Source: Planctomycetota bacterium (GTDB taxonomy: Bacteria > Planctomycetota > UBA1135 > UBA2386). Taken from it: 64,000 nt of DNA. Shown here in pieces: positions 1 to 8,939 of this stretch. Where the stretch lies: the NCBI GenBank assembly GCA_025459175.1, contig JALORC010000006.1:1-64000 (forward strand). The letters run 5' to 3'. A program made the translations under genes and the position numbers. The notes under the pieces are model-generated. The model worked only from the letters and a program-made list of their open reading frames with translations, ran no database searches and had not been told where the DNA came from. Position 1 is the first letter of the stretch, and each line of letters starts with the position of its first letter.

Positions 1-108
1 CGACCACCATCGCCGAATCGGCGAACGTCGCGCACGGGTGGCCTTCCAGGCCGGCTTTGGCCGAGGGTGGCCGCTCCGGGCCGGCGCCCGGAGCAGCGTG
101 CGAAGTAA

Positions 109-181
109 TAGGCCCTGCAGGACTCGAACCCGCAACCAGGCTGGTATGAGCAGCCAGCTCTAACCATTGAGCTAAGGGCCC
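109..181 (-). tRNA. tRNA with CAU anticodon (tRNA-Met or tRNA-Ile2)
   Basis: Read on the minus strand, the sequence folds as a full cloverleaf of 73 nt: 7-bp acceptor stem (first pair G-U), D arm GCTC/GAGC, a 5-bp anticodon stem GGCTG/CAGCC, and T arm GCGGG/CCTGC with a TTCGAGT loop. The anticodon CAU lies at 146-148. The 3' CCA is not encoded. The 5' half (GGGCCCTTAGCTCA) and the variable region resemble bacterial tRNA-Ile2, whose CAU is modified to lysidine, more than elongator Met; this is a judgement by eye. It is not an initiator because the 1-72 position is paired. Confidence 0.93.
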
Positions 182-218
182 CCGCCACCACCGTATACCA
201 TGCCCCCGCACTCCCCGC

Positions 219-1217
219 ATGCCAACCCTCGACCACCGTTCCCTGATCACCCGCCTGCGTGTCCTGCAGGCCGACATCCGCGCGTCGCTCCGTGCGCACA
301 TGCGCAGCCAGGAACAAGCGGTCTGGTCGCGCACGGTGCGCGATGACTCGGGTGACACGATCTTCGGCATCGACGCGGAGGTCGAGGACATCCTGGTGCA
401 GCACTGCCAGGAGTGGGGCAAGACGCAGCACTTCGTGTTGATCGCCGAAGGGGTCGATCCGGACGGCATCCAGTTCGGGCAGCCGGGGCGCGGGGGGCCG
501 CCGTTCCGGCTGTTGGTGGATCCGATCGACGGCACGCGCGGGTTGATGTTCGACAAGCGGTCGGCGTGGTGCCTGATGGGCGTGGCGCCGGAGAAGGGCA
601 AGAACACGCGGCTGCAGGACATCGAGCTGGCGGTGATGACGGAGCTGCCGACGACGCGGCAGTCGACCAGCGACGTGCTGTGGGCAGTGAAGGGGCAGGG
701 CGCGCACGCCGAACGGCACGACATCGGCACGGGGGCGCCGCGGCCGCTGGTGCTGGTGCCGAGCCAGGCGACGACGTTGCGGCACGGGTTCGCGTCGGTG
801 AGCAACTTCTTCCAGGGTGGCAAGGAGCTGATCGGGCGGCTCGAGGAGGCGATCCTGCAGCGCGCGCTCGGCGGCTGGAACCCGGACAAGGCCGAGGTCT
901 ACAGCGACCAGTACATCAGCTCCGGTGGGCAGCTCGCGGAGGTGGCGCTCGGGCGCGACCGCTTCGTGCTCGACGTGCGGCCGCTGGTGCACAAGAAGCT
1001 CGGGGTGAAGTCGTCGCTGGCGTGCCGCCCGTACGACATCGTCACGATGCTGATCGCGCAGGAAGCCGGCTGCATCGTGCGCGATCCGTTCGGCGAGCCG
1101 CTCGATGCGCCGCTCGACACGACGACCAACGTGGCGTTCGCGTGCTACGCGAACCGCAAGCTGGCGGAGCAGCTGATGCCGATCGTGCGCGAAGAAGTGC
1201 GGCGGCACCTCGGCTGA
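219..1217 (+). CDS. Inositol monophosphatase-family phosphatase
   Basis: A 332-residue protein of the metal-dependent FBPase/IMPase phosphatase fold. The metal-binding motif DPIDGTRG is clear near residue 103, preceded by a GDTIFGIDAEVE segment that fits the N-terminal helix of the family. The C-terminal part (RPYDIVTMLIAQEAGC) matches the second substrate/metal motif, although the usual WD is replaced by PYD. The usual GEE metal motif reads IAEG, so the ligand set is not canonical and the substrate cannot be named. The protein is longer than typical IMPases (about 270). The ATG start lies 37 bases after the divergent tRNA, and there are no obvious operon partners. Confidence 0.8.
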   Translation: MPTLDHRSLITRLRVLQADIRASLRAHMRSQEQAVWSRTVRDDSGDTIFGIDAEVEDILVQHCQEWGKTQHFVLIAEGVDPDGIQFGQPGRGGPPFRLLVDPIDGTRGLMFDKRSAWCLMGVAPEKGKNTRLQDIELAVMTELPTTRQSTSDVLWAVKGQGAHAERHDIGTGAPRPLVLVPSQATTLRHGFASVSNFFQGGKELIGRLEEAILQRALGGWNPDKAEVYSDQYISSGGQLAEVALGRDRFVLDVRPLVHKKLGVKSSLACRPYDIVTMLIAQEAGCIVRDPFGEPLDAPLDTTTNVAFACYANRKLAEQLMPIVREEVRRHLG

Positions 1218-1225
1218 TCGACCGC

Positions 1226-1852
1226 TCAGCGCTTCGCCGCCAGCCCGTCGACCTGCACGACGCGATCTTCCTCGGCGATCCATGCCGACAGCTTGCCGCC
1301 GTAGACACAGCCGCTGTCGAGGCCGATGCACTGCGGGCGCACGACGAGTCCGCGGCGCGCCCAGTGGCCGAACACGACCCGCTTGCGACCGCTGTAGAAG
1401 TCGTCCCACGGCCGGAACGGCGGCCCCGGCGGCGGCCAGTCCTCGAGCGGCTGGTGACCGTCGGCATCGCAGTAACGGACGTTGACGGCGTAGTGGATCT
1501 CGTCGGGCGACAGTCGGGCGAGTTTCGCTTCGTCCCAGTGCGGGTGCAGTCCGGCGTGCACCATGATGACGTCGTCGAACACGCGTACGACCGGCTGTGC
1601 CTGCAGCCAGTCGCGCTGGGCAGCGTCCGTGGCACGGCCCTTCTTCAACCAGTGCAGGTCGTGATTGCCGAGCACCGGCTCGGCGCCGAGCTGCATCAGC
1701 AGCGCCAGCGTGCCCGGCGAATCGGGGCCCTTGTTGACCAGGTCGCCGACCGGCAGCAGCCGATCGCGGCCGGGCACGAACGCGACCGCGGCGAGCAGCC
1801 GCTCGAGCGGTTCGCGGCAACCCTGGATGTCCCCGACGAAGATGCGGCGCAT
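1226..1852 (-). CDS. apaH: ApaH-like symmetrical Ap4A hydrolase / metallophosphatase
   Basis: A 208-residue metallophosphoesterase with the ApaH motif order: GDIQGC near residue 7, GDLVNKGPDS near residue 36, GNHD near residue 61, and late histidines in VHAG and FGHWA. The family cleaves diadenosine tetraphosphate symmetrically into two ADP. The GDLVNKGPDS signature separates ApaH from general calcineurin-like phosphatases. The protein is shorter than E. coli ApaH (about 280 residues), mostly by a trimmed C-terminal region. It converges with the IMPase-like gene (8-base gap) and is divergent from murJ. The ATG start is the first residue before the motif. Confidence 0.87.
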   Translation of the reverse strand: MRRIFVGDIQGCREPLERLLAAVAFVPGRDRLLPVGDLVNKGPDSPGTLALLMQLGAEPVLGNHDLHWLKKGRATDAAQRDWLQAQPVVRVFDDVIMVHAGLHPHWDEAKLARLSPDEIHYAVNVRYCDADGHQPLEDWPPPGPPFRPWDDFYSGRKRVVFGHWARRGLVVRPQCIGLDSGCVYGGKLSAWIAEEDRVVQVDGLAAKR

Positions 1853-1920
1853 GCGGCAGGGATTGTGGGGCGCGCGGTTCCGGAGGCAACGGTCGTCCCG
1901 TATGCCACTGCGGTCCGTTC

Positions 1921-3489
1921 ATGACCCGCATCCTCCGCATCGCCGGCTCGATCTCCGCGTTCACGCTGATCTCGCGCATCACCGGGTTGATCCGCGATCG
2001 CATGATGGCGCAGACGATCGGCGCCAACTGGGTCGGCGACACGTTCCTGCTGGCGTGGACGCTGCCCAACCTGATGCGGCGGCTGCTCGGCGAAGGCGCG
2101 CTGTCGGCGTCGCTGATCCCGGCCTACACCCGCTTGCGCAAGTCGGACCCGGCGGCGGCGAAGGCGCTGCTGGCGCAGGTTTCCGGCGCGGTGATCACGC
2201 TGCTCGGCCCGCTGTGCCTGCTGGTCGCGATCGCCAGTCTGCTGGTGCCGGCCGAATGGCTGCCGGCCCCGAGCAAGGGCGGCGTGCCGGCGATGCGGCT
2301 GCTGCTGTCGCTGAACGCCGTGCTGTTCGCGTATGCGCTGCCGGTGTGCCTGACCGCCGTCTACTCGGGCGCGATGAACACGCTCGGTCGCTTCGCGCTG
2401 CCGGCGGCGGTGCCGATCGTGCTGAACGTGTTCTGGATCGTGGCGCTGCTGCTGTGCGGGCCGCTCGGCATCACCGTCGACACCGAGATCGCCAACTTCA
2501 CCGCCGGCTGCCTGCTGGCCGGCGGCGTGCTGCAGCTCGGCCTGGTGATGCTGCCGCTGTGGCGCGGCGGCGAACTGGCGCGGCCGCGGCTCGGCCTGCC
2601 GCCGCGCGGCAGCGCGGCCGGCGCGGTGTTCACCGCGATGGGACCGACCGTGCTCGGCATGTCGATGAACCAGATCAGCAGCCTGCTCGACCAGGGCATG
2701 GCCTACTACCTGCTCGCGCCGGGCGCGGTGACCTACGTGTATCTCGCCAACCGCCTGCTGCTGTTCCCGCATGCGCTGACAGCGATGGCGGTCGCGGTGG
2801 CGGTGTTCCCGAAGCTCGCGGAAGAGGCCACCGATGCCGATCGCTCGCAGATGCGGCGCACGCTCGACCTCGCCGCGGCGGCGACGATCCTGGTCACGCT
2901 GCCGGCCGCCGCGGGGCTGATCGTGCTCGGCGACGACGTCGTGCGGGTGCTGTTCGAGGGCGCGAAGTTCACCGCCGCGGACGTGCCGCCGACCGTGCTG
3001 ACGTCGGCGTGCCTCGTCGCCGGGCTGCCGTTCATCGGTCTCGCCCAACTGTATGCGCGCGCGTTCTACGCGATCGGCGACAACGGCACGCCGGCGCGGG
3101 TCGCCAGTCTGCTGGTGCTGGCGAACTTCGCGCTCAACCTCGTGCTGGTGCTCGGCACCGACCTCGGCAGCGCCGGCCTGACGCTGTCGAGCAGCCTGTC
3201 GTCGCTCGCCAACGCCGCGGCGCTGGCTTGGCTGCTGCGGGCCAAGGCACCGCCGTCGTCGGGGCTGGGCTCGGCGTGGCTGCGCTCCGGCATCGCCACC
3301 GCGGCGATGTGCGCCAGCCTGCCGTGGCTGCGGCTCGCGGCGGCAGACGCCGGGCTGCTGGCGCGCGCGCTCGGCAACGTCGCCTTCCCGATCACGATCG
3401 GCATGATCGTCTACGTGCTGGTGCACGTGCTGCTGCGTTCGCCCGAACTCGGCGCGCTGCGACGCAAGCGCCGCGAGCCGAGCGCGTGA
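1921..3489 (+). CDS. murJ: Lipid II flippase MurJ (MviN)
   Basis: A 522-residue polytopic membrane protein of the MOP/MATE-like superfamily. The N-terminus (RIAGSISAFTLISRITGLIRD) is the conserved MurJ start, with the RITGLIRDRMMA segment around the central-cavity arginines. About 14 hydrophobic segments follow, ending in a basic tail (RRKRREPSA). MurJ moves the lipid-linked peptidoglycan precursor across the inner membrane, so the organism probably makes peptidoglycan. The length matches the family (about 510). The ATG is the first start after the divergent apaH-like gene. It converges with the secreted protein at 3493, leaving only 3 bases between the stops. Confidence 0.93.
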   Translation: MTRILRIAGSISAFTLISRITGLIRDRMMAQTIGANWVGDTFLLAWTLPNLMRRLLGEGALSASLIPAYTRLRKSDPAAAKALLAQVSGAVITLLGPLCLLVAIASLLVPAEWLPAPSKGGVPAMRLLLSLNAVLFAYALPVCLTAVYSGAMNTLGRFALPAAVPIVLNVFWIVALLLCGPLGITVDTEIANFTAGCLLAGGVLQLGLVMLPLWRGGELARPRLGLPPRGSAAGAVFTAMGPTVLGMSMNQISSLLDQGMAYYLLAPGAVTYVYLANRLLLFPHALTAMAVAVAVFPKLAEEATDADRSQMRRTLDLAAAATILVTLPAAAGLIVLGDDVVRVLFEGAKFTAADVPPTVLTSACLVAGLPFIGLAQLYARAFYAIGDNGTPARVASLLVLANFALNLVLVLGTDLGSAGLTLSSSLSSLANAAALAWLLRAKAPPSSGLGSAWLRSGIATAAMCASLPWLRLAAADAGLLARALGNVAFPITIGMIVYVLVHVLLRSPELGALRRKRREPSA

Positions 3490-3492
3490 CCG

Positions 3493-4047
3493 TCACTCGA
3501 TGCGTTCGAACTCGAGCCAGTTGCGCTCGTCCTGCTTGACCTGCACGCCGCCCTTCACGAGCACGATCTTGCGCAGCTCTTCGTGACCGGCCCGCTCGAC
3601 GACGATGCCGCCATCGGCATCGGTGAGCCAGCCGTTCAGGATCGTCGTGCGCACGCGATCTTTCTCGGGCCGCCAGCTGCGCACGCCGGCGCGGAACAAC
3701 ACGCGGCCGCTCGCCGGCGAGTCCTCGGCCACACACAAGAACAGGTGGCGATTGGTGATCGCCATGTAGCCCGAGCACGCGGCGGCGTCGACGAGCCCGT
3801 CGCTGACGCGGCGGCGCAGCGCGTAGACACCTTCGGTCGGACCGCGCGCCGGCGTGCTCAGCGGGGGCTTGGCGGGCTTTGGAACGGGTACGGTCGCGGG
3901 CTCGGCGACGGGCTCGGCAGTGGCCTCTGCCGGCGCGGGCGCTGGAACGGGCGGCGGCGGCGGCACCGGATCCTGCCACAGCGGTGACGCGAACACGCCG
4001 GCGCACAAACCGGCCAACAACGACGGCCAACGGGGAGAGCTGCTCAT
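3493..4047 (-). CDS. Secreted Pro/Ala-rich hypothetical protein
   Basis: I do not recognise this 184-residue protein. It has a signal peptide (hydrophobic SLLAGLCAGVFAS), then a low-complexity Pro/Ala/Glu linker at about residues 28-70, and a small folded C-terminal domain of about 110 residues with CSGYMAITNRHLFLC in its middle. The ATG start at 4047 is chosen because it overlaps the TGA of the upstream gene as ATGA and begins the signal peptide; the open frame further upstream is only the shadow of that gene. The coupling to an anchored carboxypeptidase-regulatory-like protein suggests both work in the envelope. Confidence 0.7.
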   Translation of the reverse strand: MSSSPRWPSLLAGLCAGVFASPLWQDPVPPPPPVPAPAPAEATAEPVAEPATVPVPKPAKPPLSTPARGPTEGVYALRRRVSDGLVDAAACSGYMAITNRHLFLCVAEDSPASGRVLFRAGVRSWRPEKDRVRTTILNGWLTDADGGIVVERAGHEELRKIVLVKGGVQVKQDERNWLEFERIE

Positions 4048-5294
4048 CGGATGCTGATGATGATGTCCTGGTGGTCGAGCGATTGACCGGCGACCGTGGT
4101 GACGCGGCGGTGGCCGGTCCAGGTGGTACGGCGGCGGCGGCGATCCTCGGTCTGGTGCTGCACGTTGAGTTCGAGTTCGCCGGCCGGCAGGCCCTGCAGT
4201 TCGAAGCCGCCAGCGGCGTCGGTGCGCACGGCCTCGCCGTCGCCGGCCCACACCAGCGCGCCGCCGATCGCTCGATTGGTCGCGACCTCGAGCACGCGGC
4301 CGCGCACCGCGGCACCGGCGACCACTTCGATCCGCACCGGCTCGCTGCCGCCGGCGTGCGGCTGCGGACAGCACCAGGTCGGCGCCAGCCCGTGCAGCAA
4401 CAGCCGCGGCTGCAGACTGCGCGGGAGATGATCGAGCACGAACGAGCCGTCGGCGGCGATCGGAGCCTCGACCCCCGGCAGACCGCGGGCCAGCACGCGC
4501 AGCGACGAAGCATCGACGCCGGCCGGCAGCACGACGGTGCCGCGCTGCGTGATGCCGCGCGCCAGCGCCAGCACCGGGCCTGGCGGCGCCCGTGGCTCAG
4601 GCTGGGCGCCGGGACCGAAGCGCGCCAGCGATTCGTGCAGCAGCGCGAAGCCACCGGCGCGCACGCGCAGACCGAGGCCGTCGAGGTCGCCGTCGACGCC
4701 TTCGATCGTGAAGCGCCCCTCGGCATCGGTGGTCGCGCGCGCCAGGTCGACGCCGTGTTCCCCACCGCCCATCAGCCACACCTCGGCGCCGGCGATCGGC
4801 CGCAGACCGGCGCAGCGCCAGCCAGCGCTCCAGATCGCGATCGGTTCACCGACCCGACCGCGCAGCGTGCTCGGCTCCCGCAGCACCACCGGCGGCGGCG
4901 TCTGTCCCAGTTCGACATGCGTGAAGCCGGCCCCGATGCCAGCACCTCGGTAACGCACCAGCGCGCGCGCGGGAACCAGTTCGCGGCCGAAGGTCAGCCG
5001 TTCCCCGGCGGCCAGCTGGCGCTCACCGTAGGCCGGCGGCGGCGAAGGCTGCGCAAAGGCGAACTGATCCGGGAAGAACGTCAGCTCGAGATCCGGCACC
5101 GGCGCTTCGGCACGCACGAACGCGAGCGTCGCGTGCTGCGTGCCCCACCAGCGCACGCCGTAGGCGACCGCTGCGGCCAGCGCGGCCAGCGCGAGCACCA
5201 GGTAGGCCGGGCGCAGCGTGCGCCGCGCGGGCTGCCGCGGCTGCCGCGGCGTTCGCGGTCGGCTGCTGGCGGCGGCGACGGGGGATGACGGCAC
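4044..5294 (-). CDS. Membrane-anchored carboxypeptidase-regulatory-like protein
   Basis: A 416-residue protein with a basic N-terminus, one membrane segment (YLVLALAALAAAVAYGV) and a large outer part with several beta-sandwich units. Each unit ends in the pattern TDAEGRFTIEGV, AADGSFVLDHL or TDAAGGFELQGL, typical of carboxypeptidase regulatory-like (CarboxypepD_reg, TTR-like) domains. No peptidase domain is present. A GTG start at 5294 is used; it gives the basic-plus-TM N-terminus and avoids overlap with the divergent sixA-like gene. The stop overlaps the next start as ATGA, so it forms a two-gene unit with the secreted protein at 3493-4047. Binding or adhesion at the cell surface is only an inference. 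Confidence 0.75.
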   Translation of the reverse strand: MPSSPVAAASSRPRTPRQPRQPARRTLRPAYLVLALAALAAAVAYGVRWWGTQHATLAFVRAEAPVPDLELTFFPDQFAFAQPSPPPAYGERQLAAGERLTFGRELVPARALVRYRGAGIGAGFTHVELGQTPPPVVLREPSTLRGRVGEPIAIWSAGWRCAGLRPIAGAEVWLMGGGEHGVDLARATTDAEGRFTIEGVDGDLDGLGLRVRAGGFALLHESLARFGPGAQPEPRAPPGPVLALARGITQRGTVVLPAGVDASSLRVLARGLPGVEAPIAADGSFVLDHLPRSLQPRLLLHGLAPTWCCPQPHAGGSEPVRIEVVAGAAVRGRVLEVATNRAIGGALVWAGDGEAVRTDAAGGFELQGLPAGELELNVQHQTEDRRRRRTTWTGHRRVTTVAGQSLDHQDIIISIR

Positions 5295-5371
5295 GCATGG
5301 ACGATAGCCGAACCGGCCGCACCTCGCCGCGTCGTTGCACAGCGAAGCGCGCGCGGTGACGCTGCGCAGCG

Positions 5372-5869
5372 ATGCACATCTACCTGCTGCGCCACGGCAT
5401 CGCCGCCGATGCCGGTCCGGGAGTCGCCGACCATGATCGAGCGCTGACCGAGGATGGCTGGAGCCGGCTGCGCCGCGCCGCCCCGACCTGGCGCCGGCTG
5501 ATCGCACCGCCCCAGGCAGTGCTGGTCAGCCCGCTGCGGCGCGCGCAGGAAACCGCGCAGGCGTTCGTCGAAGCGGTGCAGTTCCGCGGCGAGCTGCGCA
5601 CCGACCAGGCGCTGGTGCCGACCGCGGCGCCGTCGCTGGCGCTCAACCTGCTCGAGATCGAGGCCCTGTCGCAGACCGCCAGCGTGGCGCTGATCGGCCA
5701 CGAACCGCACCTCGGCTATCTGCTCGGCACGCTGCTGACCGGGCACCCGCGCCATCCGGTGCCGCTGAAGAAGGGCATGCTGGTCGCCATCGAGACCGAG
5801 TCGGCCGCCAGCCTGGTCGGCTCGCTGCGGTTCGCGCTGTCGTGCAAGTGCGCCGGCGAGCTCGGCTGA
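5372..5869 (+). CDS. SixA-like histidine phosphatase
   Basis: A 165-residue member of the histidine phosphatase (phosphoglycerate mutase-like) superfamily. The phospho-accepting histidine is in YLLRHGIA at residues 4-11, the second arginine in VSPLRRAQETA, and the late catalytic histidine in LIGHEPHL. The short length and the HEPHL motif match SixA, which removes phosphate from HPt phosphohistidine in two-component relays. No HPt or hybrid kinase lies nearby; the kinase at 35140 is 30 kb away. It is flanked by genes on the opposite strand, so it is probably monocistronic. The ATG begins directly at the family N-terminus. Confidence 0.85.
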   Translation: MHIYLLRHGIAADAGPGVADHDRALTEDGWSRLRRAAPTWRRLIAPPQAVLVSPLRRAQETAQAFVEAVQFRGELRTDQALVPTAAPSLALNLLEIEALSQTASVALIGHEPHLGYLLGTLLTGHPRHPVPLKKGMLVAIETESAASLVGSLRFALSCKCAGELG

Positions 5870-5884
5870 GGCGTCGCGCGCCGC

Positions 5885-8872
5885 TCAACCGGCGCGCTTG
5901 CCGAGCACGCGCACGACGACGCCATCGAGACCGGCCGGCGGCACCACCAGCAGGTCGCAGTCGTAGACCTGATCCTGGCGATCCTCGGTCACATGGAACT
6001 CGAGCCGATAGCGACCCGGGCTCAGGTCATCGGTCGAGAAGGCGCCGCTGTCGCGGTTGATGCCGCAGCCATCCGCCCACACGCCCTGAGCTTCGATGCC
6101 CTCGTTGTCGCCGAGCCGATGGATGCCGAGCCAGCCGCGCGGCTTCTTGTCGCCGAACGAGGTCAGGTCGACGCGGCCCTTGACCAGCAACGGCCGCTGC
6201 ATTTCGAAGCGCAGCCCGCTGACCGGCACGCCGCCCTGCACCTCGAACGCCGGCATCGTCCCACGGCCGGCCGACTCGCCGTTGCCGCGCGCGGACAGCG
6301 TCCAGGTGCCCTCGGCGACCTGCGCGAACCGGAACACACCCTGCGAGTCCGTCGGTGCACCGAGCCACAGCCCCCGGCCGTTGCCGTCCTTGCCCTTCGG
6401 CTGCCCCTGGGCCTGCACGAACACCCCCGCCGCCGGCTTGCCGTCCGGCAGGTAGCAGACGCCGTCGATCGACGAGGTCTGGATCTCGATCGACACGTCG
6501 CGCGTCTCGGCCGCGGTCAGCACCAGCTTGCTCGCCCACAGGTTGAGCACCGGGCCGACCATCATCGAGGCATCGACGTTGGCCATCACCTCGAGTTCGA
6601 TCTCGCCGGCGGCCACGAGCCCGAAGTCGAAGCGCCCGCGTTCGTCGGTGCGGGCCTTCCAGTCGCGCCCGCCGGCGCTGGCGGTCACGAAGTTGCCGCT
6701 CGACAGCCGACCGTCGATCGTCAACGAACCGGACAGGCGCGCGGTCGGTCCGTCGATCGGCTTCTCGCCGACATCGATCTCGACCATCGCCGGCTGGCCG
6801 CTCTGCACATCGACCTCGACCGACGACAGGTCGCGCATCATGAACATCTCCTGGCCGAGCGCGAAGATGCCGCCGGGCGAACGCAAGGCGTCGAGCGCCT
6901 TGATCGGCTGCAGCTGGTACTTGCCGGGCTGCAGCGCCGCCACTGCGAACGTGCCGTCGAGCGCCGGCGTCAGCAGCGACGGCACCTGCTCGAGCGGGCC
7001 GCGCGGGCCGTCGCCGCCCCGGCGCACCAGCGCGACGTTGAACTTGCCGAGTTCCGGCGGCTTGCCGCCGTCGACGAGGCGTCCCTGCAGCGAACCTGGG
7101 GGCTGCATGCGCAGCAGCAGTTCTTCACCGGGCTTCGACTCGCCGTGCACGGTGCCCCAACGCGGATGCTCGGCGCTGACGCGCAGCAGTTCGCCCTGCA
7201 GCTTGGTGATCTCGAGCTGGCCCTTCGCATCGGTGCGGCCGACCCGCACCGGCATGTTGATCGTGCGCTGGCCACCGCGCGCCTCGGCGAAGATCGCGAC
7301 GTTGCGGATCGGCTGATCGGCCATGTCGACGACGCGCACCGCGAACGCGCGCGGCGCCGTCAACGCCAGCGTCACCGCCACGTCGTTGGTGGTCAGATCG
7401 ACCGTCGCCACCGCCATCGCGTGCCCCGGTGCATCGGCGAGCAGCGTGTAGCTGCCGGGCGGCAGGTTCTCGAACCGCCAGCTGCCCTCGGCGATCTCGT
7501 GACGGCGGTCCTTCAGTTCGATCGGCGGCACGAAGCCGAGCAGGTGCATCTCCGCCGCTCCCTGGCCGGCCTTGCCCTGCAGCAGCTGGAAGCGCGGCTC
7601 TTTCGCCGGCTTGCCGTCGGCGAGTGCGACGGTGACCTCGAGCGCGAACGCGGCCGGCAGCGTCACCACGACATCACCGAGCACCGACTGCGGTTCGGCC
7701 AGCACCCAGCCGTGGCCCTTGCCGCGGCGCGCGGCGACGGTGACCTTGCCGGGCGAGAAGCCGGTGCCTTGGAACGTGCCGTCGGCGGCGCTCGAGCCGA
7801 GTCGCTGCGCCAGATCGACCGGGCCGATCGTCAGCGTCGAACCGGCCAGCACCTCGGCGCCCGCGACCGGCTTGCCGGCGCTGTCGATCACCTTGCCGAC
7901 CAATTCTTCGCCGCGCTTGAGCCGGATCTTGCCGACGTCCTTCTCCTGCCCACCTTTGACCTGCACGCTCGGCTTGACGTCGGACAGATAGCCGTTCGCG
8001 GTGGTCGCCAGCAGGTTGCTGCCCGGAACCACGCCGACCAACCGGAACCTGCCGTCGCTGCCGCTGCGCGTGGTCGGGATCGGCAGTTCGTCGAACGCGC
8101 GCTGCACCCATGCCGGCATCTCGACGACCCGCACCGGCGACGACGCTTCGCGCACCAGGATCGCGCCCTTCGGGTCGAAGCGCTCGACCGGGAAGAACGC
8201 GGCCAGCGTGCCGGGCAGGTCGGCGGCGCGCACCAGCGCCCCCGCCAGTGGTTCGCCGTCCTCGCCGAGCACGGTGCCGACCAGCACGCCGGCGTCGTTG
8301 AGCACGATGTCGCCGAGGTCGACGATTTCGCCGGGCGACGGCGTGCGGGTGACGATCTGGTGCGTCGGCGCGTCGGAGCCGATGCCGGCGAACAGCATGT
8401 AGAACGCGCGCGGCCAGACCCCGGTCAGCTGCCAGGTGCCGTCGGCGGCGGTGCGCACTTCGCCAGCGATGTAGTCGGGCGTGTAGTCCGGTGCCGCGGC
8501 GAACAGGTCGAAGTCGGCGGTGAGCACCGAGTCGAGCGCGCCGCGGTAGATGCGCACGCCGGTGTCGGCGACCGGCACCTTGCGATGGTCGACGACGCGC
8601 CCCTTGAAGCCGCACAGGCCGGCGCGGATCTCCGGATCGTCGAGCAGTTCGCTGTCGCCGGCCGCCACCGCGGCTCGCATGCCACCGAGGTCGTTGGCCC
8701 CGGTGCCCCCGAGGTCCGCCGCGGCGGCCGCCGTTCCGTCGTCTTGGCCCTGCGCCGCCGGTGCCATCGGCGACGGCGCCGGCAGCGGGGTGTCGTCGCG
8801 CAGCAACCACCATGCGGCACCGAGCAGACCGCAGGCGAGAACGAGCAGGGCAATCAGCAGGGAACGCTGCAT
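5885..8872 (-). CDS. Giant carboxypeptidase-regulatory-like repeat protein, membrane-anchored
   Basis: A 995-residue protein with one N-terminal membrane segment (SLLIALLVLACGLLGAAWWLL), a Pro/Ala/Gly linker, then at least seven consecutive beta-sandwich domains. The repeats show the family pattern of a conserved Gly, an Asp turn and 'DGxFxLxGxxPG' (for example SDGRFRLVGVVPG and ADGTFQGTGFSPG). These fit carboxypeptidase-regulatory-like/TTR-like domains known from surface proteins; no catalytic domain is visible. The ATG at 8872 starts the hydrophobic segment, and the open frame continuing to 9079 is a shadow of the Nudix gene. It probably projects from the membrane as a rod. The ligand is unknown. 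Confidence 0.8.
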   Translation of the reverse strand: MQRSLLIALLVLACGLLGAAWWLLRDDTPLPAPSPMAPAAQGQDDGTAAAAADLGGTGANDLGGMRAAVAAGDSELLDDPEIRAGLCGFKGRVVDHRKVPVADTGVRIYRGALDSVLTADFDLFAAAPDYTPDYIAGEVRTAADGTWQLTGVWPRAFYMLFAGIGSDAPTHQIVTRTPSPGEIVDLGDIVLNDAGVLVGTVLGEDGEPLAGALVRAADLPGTLAAFFPVERFDPKGAILVREASSPVRVVEMPAWVQRAFDELPIPTTRSGSDGRFRLVGVVPGSNLLATTANGYLSDVKPSVQVKGGQEKDVGKIRLKRGEELVGKVIDSAGKPVAGAEVLAGSTLTIGPVDLAQRLGSSAADGTFQGTGFSPGKVTVAARRGKGHGWVLAEPQSVLGDVVVTLPAAFALEVTVALADGKPAKEPRFQLLQGKAGQGAAEMHLLGFVPPIELKDRRHEIAEGSWRFENLPPGSYTLLADAPGHAMAVATVDLTTNDVAVTLALTAPRAFAVRVVDMADQPIRNVAIFAEARGGQRTINMPVRVGRTDAKGQLEITKLQGELLRVSAEHPRWGTVHGESKPGEELLLRMQPPGSLQGRLVDGGKPPELGKFNVALVRRGGDGPRGPLEQVPSLLTPALDGTFAVAALQPGKYQLQPIKALDALRSPGGIFALGQEMFMMRDLSSVEVDVQSGQPAMVEIDVGEKPIDGPTARLSGSLTIDGRLSSGNFVTASAGGRDWKARTDERGRFDFGLVAAGEIELEVMANVDASMMVGPVLNLWASKLVLTAAETRDVSIEIQTSSIDGVCYLPDGKPAAGVFVQAQGQPKGKDGNGRGLWLGAPTDSQGVFRFAQVAEGTWTLSARGNGESAGRGTMPAFEVQGGVPVSGLRFEMQRPLLVKGRVDLTSFGDKKPRGWLGIHRLGDNEGIEAQGVWADGCGINRDSGAFSTDDLSPGRYRLEFHVTEDRQDQVYDCDLLVVPPAGLDGVVVRVLGKRAG

Positions 8873-8939
8873 GGGGCTCCGGGGACGTGGAAGCGGCCGT
8901 TGTAGCCGGTGGGCCGGGAAACCTGCCGGTGCGGCGCGG

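Noticed and set aside
413-3539. Very long overlapping open frames on both strands in this high-GC region
   Set aside because: Arg/Ala-rich translations without domains; they are shadows of the IMPase, ApaH-like and MurJ genes.
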